From assembly GCF_000443995.1 (NCBI RefSeq), contig NZ_AUMC01000003.1, positions 186,001-250,000 of the forward strand: a DNA stretch of 64,000 nt, read 5' to 3'. Position 1 is the first letter of the stretch, and each line of letters opens with the position of its first letter. The translations under genes and the position numbers were made by a program. This document shows, in pieces, positions 25,576 to 34,600 of the stretch. The notes under the pieces are model-generated. The model made no database searches. It was not told where the DNA came from and worked only from the letters and a program-made list of their open reading frames with translations. The stretch comes from Bacteriovorax sp. BAL6_X. Its GTDB lineage: Bacteria; Bdellovibrionota; Bacteriovoracia; Bacteriovoracales; Bacteriovoracaceae.

Positions 25576-26562
25576 TTAGGATCTTTTAGCTAAGAATTCA
25601 TCAACGGAAGTATCAAATTCTGCAACAATTCTATCGACAATTTCTTTTACTGTTTCAATCTTTTCAATGAACTCAATTGATGGACCGGCAACCCATACAG
25701 TTTTATAAGTAGCACCAAAAGCTGCATTCTCAACGGCTTTCATTCCTTTGTAACCAGTAAGCATCTTTGCATATTTTTTTAGCTTCTTATTCTTGCTCAT
25801 GGCCTTTTCAATAATATTTTGTTCAGTTCCGATCTTTTGAACATATGGAGTATTGATAACTGTACAAGGAGTACCTGAAATTTTATTCGACATCACAATA
25901 TCTTTAGCACCGTATTGAACAACGGCTTCTTTGTATGCATCGGAAACAATTGATTCTTTAGTGGCTATAAAAGGGGAACCAATTGAAACGCCTTCACATC
26001 CTAGGGCCATGATACTGAATAGGCCCGAACCTGTTGCAATTCCACCAGCTGAGATAACAGGGATATCTAAACTCTTCTTAAGTAGAGGAACGAGGATACT
26101 TGCTGGTGTTGGTCCTGCGTGGCCTCCTGCTCCCGAATTTACAGCAATAACTGCATCGGCACCTTGCTCTTGCACTTTTTGAGCATACTTTAAATCGACA
26201 ACATCACAGATGATTTTAGTTCCTTGTGGACGACACTTTTCGATAACTTCCTTCGGGTTTCCAAGTGAAGTGATAATGAAGTCTGGCGCGTATTTAGCAC
26301 ATAGATCAATCTGTTTGTGCATGTGAATGTTTGACTGGTTTACAATGATATTGATCCCAAATGGACCTTCACACCTTTGCTTTAATTCCTTTAGTCCGGC
26401 TTCAAACTCTTCTGGTGTTCGCCAGTTAAGTGCCGGAATACAACCCATAATACCAGCTTTAGAAGCTTCTACTAGCATATCAATACTAGTCACTAGAAAC
26501 ATCGGTGCCATAATAATAGGGTACTTAATATTAAAAGTTTCAGTTAGCCATGTTTTCATCAT
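25576..26562 (-). CDS. Nitronate monooxygenase family FMN enzyme
   Basis: About 328 residues, the usual size. A TIM-barrel FMN enzyme of the 2-nitropropane dioxygenase family: YPIIMAPMFLVTS at the N-terminus, GAGGHAGPTP (catalytic His region), VISAGGIATGSG and GVSIGSPFIATKES for phosphate binding. True members oxidise toxic alkyl nitronates such as propionate 3-nitronate; some relatives are enoyl-ACP reductases (FabK) or quinone reductases. The ATG at 26562 is preferred over the TTG two codons upstream because of GAATGG at a normal distance. First gene of the unit with the MFS and saccharopine dehydrogenase genes. Confidence 0.85.
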   Translation of the reverse strand: MMKTWLTETFNIKYPIIMAPMFLVTSIDMLVEASKAGIMGCIPALNWRTPEEFEAGLKELKQRCEGPFGINIIVNQSNIHMHKQIDLCAKYAPDFIITSLGNPKEVIEKCRPQGTKIICDVVDLKYAQKVQEQGADAVIAVNSGAGGHAGPTPASILVPLLKKSLDIPVISAGGIATGSGLFSIMALGCEGVSIGSPFIATKESIVSDAYKEAVVQYGAKDIVMSNKISGTPCTVINTPYVQKIGTEQNIIEKAMSKNKKLKKYAKMLTGYKGMKAVENAAFGATYKTVWVAGPSIEFIEKIETVKEIVDRIVAEFDTSVDEFLAKRS

Positions 26563-26668
26563 ATGCAATCCATTCTCTATATGTTTATTGCTTAATTATA
26601 ATGTATTTTTTTGTATTTAACACCTAAGATTACTTGCACAATTTCTTCCCTCAACGTACTCTTAAAGA

Positions 26669-29332
26669 ATGAGCTCACAAGAAATAAATAAGCTACCTGA
26701 CTTCTCTGCAATTCGAGAAAATATAGAAACAGAACGTAAAACGATTATTAAGGTCAATAATTTTTCCGATGATGATAGTTATGTTAGAGCAAGTGATGAT
26801 GCTCTTGTTGTTCTTGGCTTTCTTGAATCAACACTAACTAAGTTATGGACAGTTTTTGATGAGAATCCATCTTTAGTTTATTTCTTTAACAAAGACTTCA
26901 CTAATTTTAATTTATTAATTAAACAAGATAATATCCTTGATTTGATTTTTATTGACGATTGTATGATTCCAGAAAAGGAAGCAATCTTCTTTGGTCAAGA
27001 TGGTGGCTTATCTCAAAATATCCTCTCTCTTCATGAGAAAACATTCTATGAATGGGGACAAAAGGTTTTAAATCAACATAATGAGACTCAAACTTTTATT
27101 CGTTCAGATATTGATTTAACAAAACATAAAATCAGTGAGCTCAAGTGTCAGTGTATTAAGTGTGTGAATGACTTTAGGGCACTCCTAAGAGACTCTGTTT
27201 ATGAAAATTGTGTTGAAATCATCGAAACGACAAAGGAACAAATAAAAGAAGAAATTGATAGTGGAATTCATGTTGTTTCAGATATTGTATTTAAACTTCA
27301 AAAAACTCTCGATAAGAATTTCTACAAATTAAGAAATACAATTAAAAGATCTTCTTTAAATAGATTAGAGAATCAGGTTAAGCAATATTTTAAATCAGAA
27401 TTTGCTTATCCATCAGAGCTTGCTTCTCTTCACCGAAGAAATGTAAGTATGTTATTTGATCAATACTTAGAAGCAAATGAGCTTAGTACTGATCTAATTA
27501 CGGATGCTGAATATGACAAATTCTATCGTTCTCTTTCAACTCATTACTGGAGAAATGAAAGATATCTTGAGCGTGAATTTAAGAAATTTGTAAAATCAAT
27601 TATCATTCTTAAAAAGAAAGACGTTTCTTCAACAATTCTACAAGAGTACCTTGGAGAGTTCTGGACACACTCATCTGCAAGACAAATGAAGAGAAAGATC
27701 GTCTACCATATGGGGCCTACGAACTCAGGTAAAACTTATCATGCAATTGAAAAGTTATCGACTGTCCCTAAAGGTTGCTACCTTGCTCCTCTAAGACTTC
27801 TGGCCGCAGAGCTTTACGATACACTAAATTCAAAAGGTGCTGTCACAACTCTACTTACTGGTGAAGAAGTAATCGAAAGAGAAGGTGCAACACACTACTC
27901 GTCGACTATTGAAATGGCGCGATTACAAGAAGTTTTTGATTGTTGTGTAATTGATGAAATTCAAATGATTACTGACCCTTCACGCGGGTGGGCGTGGACG
28001 AGAGCACTTGTTAATATTATGGCCGATGAGGTTCATCTTTGTGGTGATGCTTCTGCTCTTGATCTCGTAAAAGTTATCGTTGAGCTTTGTGGCGATGAAC
28101 TAATTATTAATGAATATACACGTATGACAGAGCTTTCAGTTGAGAGGCATCCTATTGTTCTAGCTGATATGCAAAAGAATGACGCCCTTATTGTGTTTTC
28201 AAGAAAAAATGCCCTCAGACATAAAAGAGATTTAGAACGATTGGGTTATAAAGTTTCGATTGTTTATGGAAGACTTTCTCCTGAAGTTCGTCGAGAACAG
28301 GCACGTAAATTTGATCAAGGGGAAACAGATGTAATTGTTTCAACTGATGCTATTGCAATGGGAATGAACCTTCCTATTAAGAGAGTTGTTTTCTCAACTC
28401 TTTCTAAATTCTATGATGGTCATCAACATGATATCTCAGTAAGTGAGATAAAGCAGATCGGTGGACGTGCAGGACGTTTCCAAAGATTTCCTCGCGGAAC
28501 GGTAACATGTCTAAGAAAGGTCGAAGATGGAATTGAATCAATTAATGAAGCATTAAGTGCAACCCTTGATCAAAGTGATCAGTGTATGGTTGGGCCAGAC
28601 CTCGATATTTTCAATCAAGTTAATAAAGCACTAATTGATAATAATCTTCCAAAACTTAAGCTGTCAGAATTTCTACGTTTATTTAATACGATGACATTCC
28701 AAGCTCCTTTTTATTGTGTTGATATGAAGGAAATGATTGAGTTAGCTGAGATGGTTGAGGATGCTGACGCAAATGGTATTCTAACTGATGCTGAAATATT
28801 TGGATTTGCCTGTGCTCCAGTAAACCTAGGGCTAATGGATCACGTTCAATTCTATAATTGGATCCTACATAAATACGTTAATATGGAGGGGATTCCTTGT
28901 GAGCCGATTGAACATGGCTCAAATGATATTGACTATCTTGAAACTTCGATTAAATGTGTTGAGCTTTATCAATGGCTCTCTAGGCACTTTAATAATAAGA
29001 ATTTTGTGTACTCTGAAGTTGAACTCCTGAATAATAAGCAACTTGCTATTGATCAACTTAATGAACTTCTTTCACAAAAAATTATTGCTAGATGCTCTTC
29101 ATGTAGTGTTAAGTTACCTGAAGATTCTCGTTTTCCTATCTGTGAAGAGTGCTTTGAGAAGCGTAAGGCCAATCGTCGTAAACCTGGCGGTGGACGTTTT
29201 AAAGGCAAACCTGGGAGGGGTGGTGCCTCTAAGGGATCGACAGGAAGAAACTTCAAGGGGAAAGGTCGTCCTGGACAGAGTCGAAAAAGAAATGTAAGTC
29301 GTAAGAGAAAAAATACTACTTCTAAACCTTAG
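26669..29332 (+). CDS. SUV3-like DExH RNA helicase with zinc and Arg/Gly-rich tail
   Basis: 887 residues. Residues 1-340 are a helical region without recognised domain, with a CQCIKC pair near 166-171. The helicase core starts with Walker A MGPTNSGKT (348-356), then PLRLLAAELYD, DEIQ (429-432), GDASALDLV, STDAIAMGMNLPI and QIGGRAGRF, all close to mitochondrial SUV3/SUPV3L1, which unwinds RNA for degradation. The C-terminus adds a four-Cys zinc site (Cys809, 812, 825, 828) and a basic tail rich in Arg, Lys and Gly (about 835-887) that probably grips RNA. Bacterial SUV3 proteins are known in alphaproteobacteria and relatives but are uncommon. It precedes the DUF455 gene by 5 bp. Confidence 0.88.
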   Translation: MSSQEINKLPDFSAIRENIETERKTIIKVNNFSDDDSYVRASDDALVVLGFLESTLTKLWTVFDENPSLVYFFNKDFTNFNLLIKQDNILDLIFIDDCMIPEKEAIFFGQDGGLSQNILSLHEKTFYEWGQKVLNQHNETQTFIRSDIDLTKHKISELKCQCIKCVNDFRALLRDSVYENCVEIIETTKEQIKEEIDSGIHVVSDIVFKLQKTLDKNFYKLRNTIKRSSLNRLENQVKQYFKSEFAYPSELASLHRRNVSMLFDQYLEANELSTDLITDAEYDKFYRSLSTHYWRNERYLEREFKKFVKSIIILKKKDVSSTILQEYLGEFWTHSSARQMKRKIVYHMGPTNSGKTYHAIEKLSTVPKGCYLAPLRLLAAELYDTLNSKGAVTTLLTGEEVIEREGATHYSSTIEMARLQEVFDCCVIDEIQMITDPSRGWAWTRALVNIMADEVHLCGDASALDLVKVIVELCGDELIINEYTRMTELSVERHPIVLADMQKNDALIVFSRKNALRHKRDLERLGYKVSIVYGRLSPEVRREQARKFDQGETDVIVSTDAIAMGMNLPIKRVVFSTLSKFYDGHQHDISVSEIKQIGGRAGRFQRFPRGTVTCLRKVEDGIESINEALSATLDQSDQCMVGPDLDIFNQVNKALIDNNLPKLKLSEFLRLFNTMTFQAPFYCVDMKEMIELAEMVEDADANGILTDAEIFGFACAPVNLGLMDHVQFYNWILHKYVNMEGIPCEPIEHGSNDIDYLETSIKCVELYQWLSRHFNNKNFVYSEVELLNNKQLAIDQLNELLSQKIIARCSSCSVKLPEDSRFPICEECFEKRKANRRKPGGGRFKGKPGRGGASKGSTGRNFKGKGRPGQSRKRNVSRKRKNTTSKP

Positions 29333-29337
29333 AGATT

Positions 29338-30165
29338 ATGAATACTTTCGAGTACGCAAGGCTACTGCTAGAGTCTCCATTTCTTGAAGACAAACTAACG
29401 ACATCTGCTGTTGTTACGGATCTAAATTATCATAAAACAAAAGATGGAATAAAGGATCTTCGTCCCGCTAGAGAGGGAAAGATCATTTTCTCTTGTGAAC
29501 AACTGAAATTTCCAAAAAGAGGTAGTTTTCACTTAGATGAAAAGAAGGCGACGGCCTTACACTTCTTCGCAAATCATGAACTTTTAGCTATTGAAATGAT
29601 GGCCACTGCCTTGATGTATATCCCAATAGAAGATAAGTCTCAATACAAGAGGATTGCCTCTGGTCTGTTACAAACTATTGATGATGAAATCAAACATTTT
29701 AATCTTTACCGAAAAAGAATGAATGACTTTGGGATTGATTTTGGAGATCTTCCTGTTAATGACTTTTTTTGGCGACAGATGCAAAAAATCACAAGTTTTG
29801 AAGAGTACTTTGCTGTGATGGCCTTAACTTTTGAAGCGGCAAACTTAGATTTTGCAAAATTTTATCGTGATATCTTTCAAGGTGTTGACGATAAAAAGTC
29901 AGCAGCAATTTTAAATGTTGTTTACGAAGATGAGATTTCTCACGTTGGCTTTGGCGTTCACTGGCTAAATAAGTGGCGTAATCAAAGTGATCTATGGGAA
30001 TTCTATGTACAGTCGCTACCAGATCTTCTTTCACCTGCTCGTGCAAAGGGAATGATATTTGATCGTGAAGGACGAGTAAGAACTGGGATGGATGACGACT
30101 TTATTTCTCGTATTGAGAATTTTAAAGATGAATTTATCGTCACGAATCGCAAGGAGTGGAAGTGA
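29338..30165 (+). CDS. DUF455 ferritin-like protein
   Basis: 275 residues. Four-helix metal-site signatures: HFFANHELLAIEMMATAL (E and NHE), IDDEIKHFNLYRKRM (DE..H), FEAANLDFA and VYEDEISHVGFGVHW (E..H). These match DUF455, a ferritin-like family thought to hold a di-iron or di-manganese centre; its reaction is unknown, and a relation to tRNA-modifying MiaE has been proposed. The gene begins 5 bp after the helicase stop and overlaps the next gene by 4 bp (GTGA), so the three are probably one operon. Confidence 0.82.
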   Translation: MNTFEYARLLLESPFLEDKLTTSAVVTDLNYHKTKDGIKDLRPAREGKIIFSCEQLKFPKRGSFHLDEKKATALHFFANHELLAIEMMATALMYIPIEDKSQYKRIASGLLQTIDDEIKHFNLYRKRMNDFGIDFGDLPVNDFFWRQMQKITSFEEYFAVMALTFEAANLDFAKFYRDIFQGVDDKKSAAILNVVYEDEISHVGFGVHWLNKWRNQSDLWEFYVQSLPDLLSPARAKGMIFDREGRVRTGMDDDFISRIENFKDEFIVTNRKEWK

Positions 30166-31052
30166 AGTATCGTGTTAATCTCGACTTTGATGCTGCTCTT
30201 GCTGCTAATAATCCAAAAATTAAAATTGATAAGTACTTAACAGAGTTAGAGTATATATTCTTCCTAGTTAATGACTCTAGTGAAAATACTCTGTGTTCAA
30301 AATTAACTTATACACAAGAGTACTTAGATCACTTGTCTCACTTTGGTTTTATAACAGGGACTGTAACAAGGGATTTTAGTCATTATATAAATTGGTGGGG
30401 GGATCTTAGAGATTTCAAAAATACCCAGCTTTTAAATTCGAAATGTTGGTTGGCCAGTTGGCATAGGCCCTTAGCTGATCTAATTATAAATAAGAATGAT
30501 AATGTTGAAATTCATGGTATACATTTCTATCGTCCTGATCAAACCTTTTCCGGTATTGGTAATAAGATAATTAACAACCATGCGGATTTAGAACGTGTGA
30601 ACTTACCAGGTGTTCTTTCTAAATATGTTAAGGTTATTAAAACCTTTGGTATTACATACGATTTTAAAAAACAAGACTTCTTTGTTGTTGAAAACTTAAC
30701 GGGTCCAAATGGCCAGTTTAAGGGTGGTCGTCTTATTGATTTAGTTGAAATTGGATTGGAATTCAACCTCAACTCTATTATCAATCTAATCAAAGAGAAC
30801 TTACCGAGTAATTCGGTACAAAAAATTCAATTCGATAATATGATCTATGAAGATGAGAGTGGAGAGCTAAAACTTTGCCCACTTGTTGAGTTAAATTACC
30901 GTCGGACTATGGGAGAAGTTATTTTTAATGTGACGAAAACTCTGGGAAAAGGAACACTCCACTTTGGCGATAAACAGTATCTTAATAAAGATTCTGTCAT
31001 TCTATCACCTCCATTCGTTAAAAATATTTGCTACTATAACCGAGCTGTGTAG
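30162..31052 (+). CDS. Putative ATP-grasp-like protein coupled to DUF455
   Basis: 296 residues. No signal peptide. FSGIGNKI (a glycine loop), FVVENLTGPNGQFKGGRLID and LVELNYRRTMGEVIF (acidic plus Asn-x-Arg) occur in the order seen in ATP-grasp ligases, but similarity is weak and the fold is my inference. GTG 30162 is chosen because AAGGAG lies five bases upstream and the GTGA overlaps the stop of DUF455; this overlap implies coupled translation. No specific product can be named. Confidence 0.55.
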   Translation: MKYRVNLDFDAALAANNPKIKIDKYLTELEYIFFLVNDSSENTLCSKLTYTQEYLDHLSHFGFITGTVTRDFSHYINWWGDLRDFKNTQLLNSKCWLASWHRPLADLIINKNDNVEIHGIHFYRPDQTFSGIGNKIINNHADLERVNLPGVLSKYVKVIKTFGITYDFKKQDFFVVENLTGPNGQFKGGRLIDLVEIGLEFNLNSIINLIKENLPSNSVQKIQFDNMIYEDESGELKLCPLVELNYRRTMGEVIFNVTKTLGKGTLHFGDKQYLNKDSVILSPPFVKNICYYNRAV

Positions 31053-31145
31053 TTGGTTAAGATTGCTAAATAGATAATATTCCTTCGAGGATTCTCAATT
31101 ATAAAGTAAAATGGAAGAGTTCTTTGGTTTAGATTAGGAGTATTT

Positions 31146-32546
31146 GTGGCCAAGAAAGGTTTTTTTGACAAGATGAAAGGGAAGCTAAAGAAGTCTGAAG
31201 AAGACGAAGAGCTACTCGAAGAATTTGAAGAAGATGAATTTGAATCTGATGAGGATGATTCTGACTTTGATGATGCAACATCAACAGATGTAAAAATACC
31301 TAGTGCCCAAGAATTGGAAGATACTGAACTTGAAGACGAATCTGATACAGCTGATGTTACTCCTCCACAATCTCACGAGGAAATCTTAGATGAAGATGAT
31401 GAAGAGTATGACGAAGAAGACGAAGATGACGAAGATGACGAAGACGACGAAGATGATGAAGATGAGTCCTTTGTTGAAAAATATTTTCCATCTGTAGCAA
31501 AGCTTTTTAACAAAAAATCATCTGAAGAAGATGATCTAGATGAGGATGATGATCTAGAGTCTGAAAACGACGATGAAGAAGATAAGTCATTTCTTGAAAA
31601 GCAACTTCCATTCTTAGCTAAGATATTGAAGAAGAAATCGTCTAAAGATAGTAACGATGAAGACGAAGACGAAGACGAAGACGATGAAGATAGCGATGAA
31701 TATGACGATGACGAAGATGATAAAAAGGCCAACGATAAAAGTAAGCTAATTAAAATTGTTCTTATTGTTGCAGTTGTTCTTTTAGCGATCGATCAATTTG
31801 TGTTAAATGACAGTAGCGATAATGAGGTCCCAGAAGTTCCTCCTGTCAAAAGGCAGAAGAAGCCACGTAAGAAAAAGCCAAAAAAGGTAACAGAAACAAA
31901 GGAATTACCGAAGGCCGTTGGACAAGCTGAACCACGAGTTGAAAAACCGGTACAACAACAAGACGAAGTTAAGATAGAAGAGACTAAGGAAGTTCAACAA
32001 GATCCTACTCCTGACGTACAACCGGAACAAAAAACTGAAGAGCTAGTCCAAGAACCTGTTGTTGTGCCTAGTGAGCCTCAAGTTGAAGAAACAGACCCTG
32101 AGCCAAGTTTAGAACTTGGAGAAAAGAATACTGAGTCTATTCCAGAAGAAGTCATTACTCCAACAACTCCTGTCGATTCTAGTATCAACTTTGGAGAGAA
32201 AGACGATGAAGTTGAAGAGAAGGCCGACTCTCTTGATAATCAATTAGATAAAATTGTTGATAAATTAGAAGAAGAGAAGAAAGAGGTCGTTGAAAAATTA
32301 GATTATGTTGCCCCTCCGAAATACACGGAGTTTGGACGTGGTCTAGTTTATAACTGTAAAGGAAAACATTGGGCCTGTATTGATCGCGATGCCTATATTA
32401 AATGTGAAGATAATATGAAGTGGGCACAACAAGAAGGTAAAGCTAATGAATGTGCAACTTCTAAGATTTTAGCATCAGAATATGACTGTAGAACTTTACA
32501 GGAGTACTATATTAATACTGTTGCTGAAACACCAAATTGTAATTAA
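31146..32546 (+). CDS. Acidic-repeat membrane protein, function unknown
   Basis: 466 residues from GTG 31146 (AGGAG nearby). Residues 20-198 are extremely rich in Asp and Glu. Three short basic-hydrophobic units break this up: GFFDKMKGKLKKS (5-17), SFVEKYFPSVAKLFNKKSS (from 108) and SFLEKQLPFLAKILKKKSS (from 148), the last two exactly 40 residues apart. One membrane helix (about 200-222) follows, then a very basic stretch (KRQKKPRKKKPKK), a Pro/Glu/Val linker and a C-terminal domain with six cysteines (YNCKGKHWACID...CEDN...EC...DC...NC). Inferred layout: acidic part in the cytoplasm, Cys domain in the periplasm. No known family recognised. Confidence 0.7.
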   Translation: MAKKGFFDKMKGKLKKSEEDEELLEEFEEDEFESDEDDSDFDDATSTDVKIPSAQELEDTELEDESDTADVTPPQSHEEILDEDDEEYDEEDEDDEDDEDDEDDEDESFVEKYFPSVAKLFNKKSSEEDDLDEDDDLESENDDEEDKSFLEKQLPFLAKILKKKSSKDSNDEDEDEDEDDEDSDEYDDDEDDKKANDKSKLIKIVLIVAVVLLAIDQFVLNDSSDNEVPEVPPVKRQKKPRKKKPKKVTETKELPKAVGQAEPRVEKPVQQQDEVKIEETKEVQQDPTPDVQPEQKTEELVQEPVVVPSEPQVEETDPEPSLELGEKNTESIPEEVITPTTPVDSSINFGEKDDEVEEKADSLDNQLDKIVDKLEEEKKEVVEKLDYVAPPKYTEFGRGLVYNCKGKHWACIDRDAYIKCEDNMKWAQQEGKANECATSKILASEYDCRTLQEYYINTVAETPNCN

Positions 32547-33343
32547 GCGGCGTCTTTCTTAAAGAGGCCATCGATGATTGTAAGCGTGAAAGTCTTTTCT
32601 TGTTTCACTTCTTCTTTTTTCATCGCTCTGATAAATGCTTTTGCTAACTCTGGGTCAAATTGTGATCCAGAGAACTCTTCTAGCTCAGCATAGGCAACTT
32701 CATAATCAAGTCCTTTACGATAAACTCGAGTTGATGTCATAGCGTCGAAAGTATCGGCAATTAGAATGATACGAGAAAATAATGGAATATCTTCACCCTT
32801 AAGTCCGTCTGGGTATCCTCGTCCATCCCATCTTTCGTGGTGATATTTTGCAAATGTTGCGACTTTTTCAAAGTGGGTAAAACCTTGTAAAATTTCAAAT
32901 GATTTTTCAGGGTGACTTTTCATTTGAAGAAACTCATCTTCTGTAAGTCGTGAGGGCTTATTTAGTACCTCATCAGGCACACCTATTTTACCAATATCAT
33001 GAAATAAAGCAGAAAGTTCTAGGTCATATAATTCGTCTTCGTTTAGTCCTATTTCTTTTCCAAGAGTTAGACTAAAGTAGGCAACACGCGTACTGTGTCC
33101 GTAAGTGTAGTGGTCTTTACAATCTAGTGCATGAAGAATCGTTCTTGCGGCCATTTCGCAAATCTTTTTCTGCTCAAGCTTTAGTGCTTTATTCTCAGCT
33201 TCTAATCTCTGTGTTGGATCATCAGTTACACCCTTAGCATTAACGATGGTTTTTTTGGAGTGACTCTTCTTTGCTGTCGTGCTTTTGCGCGTACTAGCTT
33301 TCTTACGCCTCTCTCCTAAATTTACGATTTTACTCTTCTTCAT
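32543..33343 (-). CDS. HD-GYP domain protein, likely c-di-GMP phosphodiesterase
   Basis: 266 residues. The HD pair (FHDIGKIG, His115-Asp116), further ligands HSTR, HPEKS and YHHERWDGRGYPDG with the GYP triad (176-178), and DTFDAMTSTRVYRKG are all intact, so hydrolysis of cyclic-di-GMP is expected. There is no receiver or membrane domain; instead the first 37 residues are very basic (KK, RRKK, SKK), perhaps for binding nucleic acid or an acidic partner. A short helix (45-60) links the two. It overlaps the convergent acidic-repeat gene by 4 bp. The upstream 186-bp gap holds the divergent start of the next gene. Confidence 0.88.
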   Translation of the reverse strand: MKKSKIVNLGERRKKASTRKSTTAKKSHSKKTIVNAKGVTDDPTQRLEAENKALKLEQKKICEMAARTILHALDCKDHYTYGHSTRVAYFSLTLGKEIGLNEDELYDLELSALFHDIGKIGVPDEVLNKPSRLTEDEFLQMKSHPEKSFEILQGFTHFEKVATFAKYHHERWDGRGYPDGLKGEDIPLFSRIILIADTFDAMTSTRVYRKGLDYEVAYAELEEFSGSQFDPELAKAFIRAMKKEEVKQEKTFTLTIIDGLFKKDAA

Positions 33344-33529
33344 TTATAAGACCTAGTGTTACAGTCGGGTTATACCCATATTCTAATAATTCTTCGGGTC
33401 ATTCTTAAGGAATCTTTAATTTAATCGGCTCATTTATATGATATTGGTTGCTTAATATGCTAAAATGAATTTTCAAGATGCCAAAAATTCGTGTCATCGC
33501 TATTTAATTTTAAATACTTAGGAAGAGTT

Positions 33530-34600
33530 ATGCGTATTAGAATCATCGAGACAAATCTCGATAAAATTGCCGTAGATAAGCTCAATAATCTACTAGAATT
33601 GTTAGAGCTTTCAGATCTTAATAAAGAAACTTCAGAAGAAAATAACGAGTCGGCCGCGAGTCAAGTTGCCTTTACCAAGTCACATCTCGATGTATCAAAT
33701 GATGAGTACTTCATTGTTGTATTTAATGACGGGGATCAGATAGACAAATCAATTCTAGAAAATGAAATGTGCTTAGGTGTATTCTTTGCTGAGAAAACAG
33801 TAGATGAAAACCTTCTCAATATGAAAAATGCAATTGAGGGCCTAAAGGCCATGGAGCTACAAAAAAAGCTTCTTTATAAGATGAACAGTGTTATGGAAGG
33901 ACTTGTTGGACAAGTTGAAAGCATCAAGGAGATGCATAAGAATATGGCACCGTTTAGAAGTGAAAAGATTCGTGGTGTTGGAATCACATCTCGTTTTTGT
34001 GCGGGAACATCTAACGGCGGAGAGTTCTTTGACTTCTTTAAAGTTGGTGGAGATGTTTGGATTATCTCTCTTCATGCTTCTTCTTATATGTTAATTGGAA
34101 ATTTCTTAACAATGATTGAAGGATGGAAGGCCGAGGGCACTCTCTCTATGGATAAGATACTTAATCACTTAGAAAGTCGCCAAGAAGATTTTTCTGAATT
34201 TGGAGAGGCTTCAATTCTTGTTTCTAAATTAACTCTCGCCGATCTAACTCTTGAGAGTGTTAATATAGGTGGCCATGAAATTCTCTCTCATAAAGATATT
34301 CTTGTTAATTCTAATGAATATAGTTTTCCTAAATCATATGAAATTAAGAAAGAAAGTACACAGTTAGAAAAAGGAAAGGGAGTTCTTTTACTGTCTCCTG
34401 GATACTTCAAAAATAATGACCACATCGTAAATGGTGAAGAATATATCTCTTTTATTAAGAAAAATTGGTCTTCCCCAGTCGAGTTAATTAGTGAATTAAC
34501 ATTTCAGAGTAAAAAGGGATATAATGAAGATGAGTTTTTACCAAACGATCAAACCATCTTAATGGTAGAGGTAGATAAAAATGCAATTTCTAAAATCTAG
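33530..34600 (+). CDS. Degenerate SpoIIE/PP2C-like protein
   Basis: 356 residues from ATG 33530 with GGAAGAG upstream; a GTG 13 codons earlier lacks a site. A helical segment (about 95-135) leads to SRFCAGTSNGGEFFDFFKVG, which lines up with the GGDFFD-type start of SpoIIE-like phosphatases. The C-terminal PNDQTILMVEV fits their last strand (D-D-x-T). Where active enzymes have D-V-x-G-H-G, this protein reads IISLHASSYML, and GGD is GGE. Metal-binding aspartates are thus largely missing, suggesting a non-catalytic binding or partner-switch protein. The next gene overlaps by 20 bp. Confidence 0.55.
   Translation: MRIRIIETNLDKIAVDKLNNLLELLELSDLNKETSEENNESAASQVAFTKSHLDVSNDEYFIVVFNDGDQIDKSILENEMCLGVFFAEKTVDENLLNMKNAIEGLKAMELQKKLLYKMNSVMEGLVGQVESIKEMHKNMAPFRSEKIRGVGITSRFCAGTSNGGEFFDFFKVGGDVWIISLHASSYMLIGNFLTMIEGWKAEGTLSMDKILNHLESRQEDFSEFGEASILVSKLTLADLTLESVNIGGHEILSHKDILVNSNEYSFPKSYEIKKESTQLEKGKGVLLLSPGYFKNNDHIVNGEEYISFIKKNWSSPVELISELTFQSKKGYNEDEFLPNDQTILMVEVDKNAISKI

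Noticed and set aside
31373-31732. 119-codon minus-strand frame rich in serine
   Set aside because: It is the mirror of the Asp/Glu codons (GAT/GAA) of the acidic repeat gene and has no independent support.
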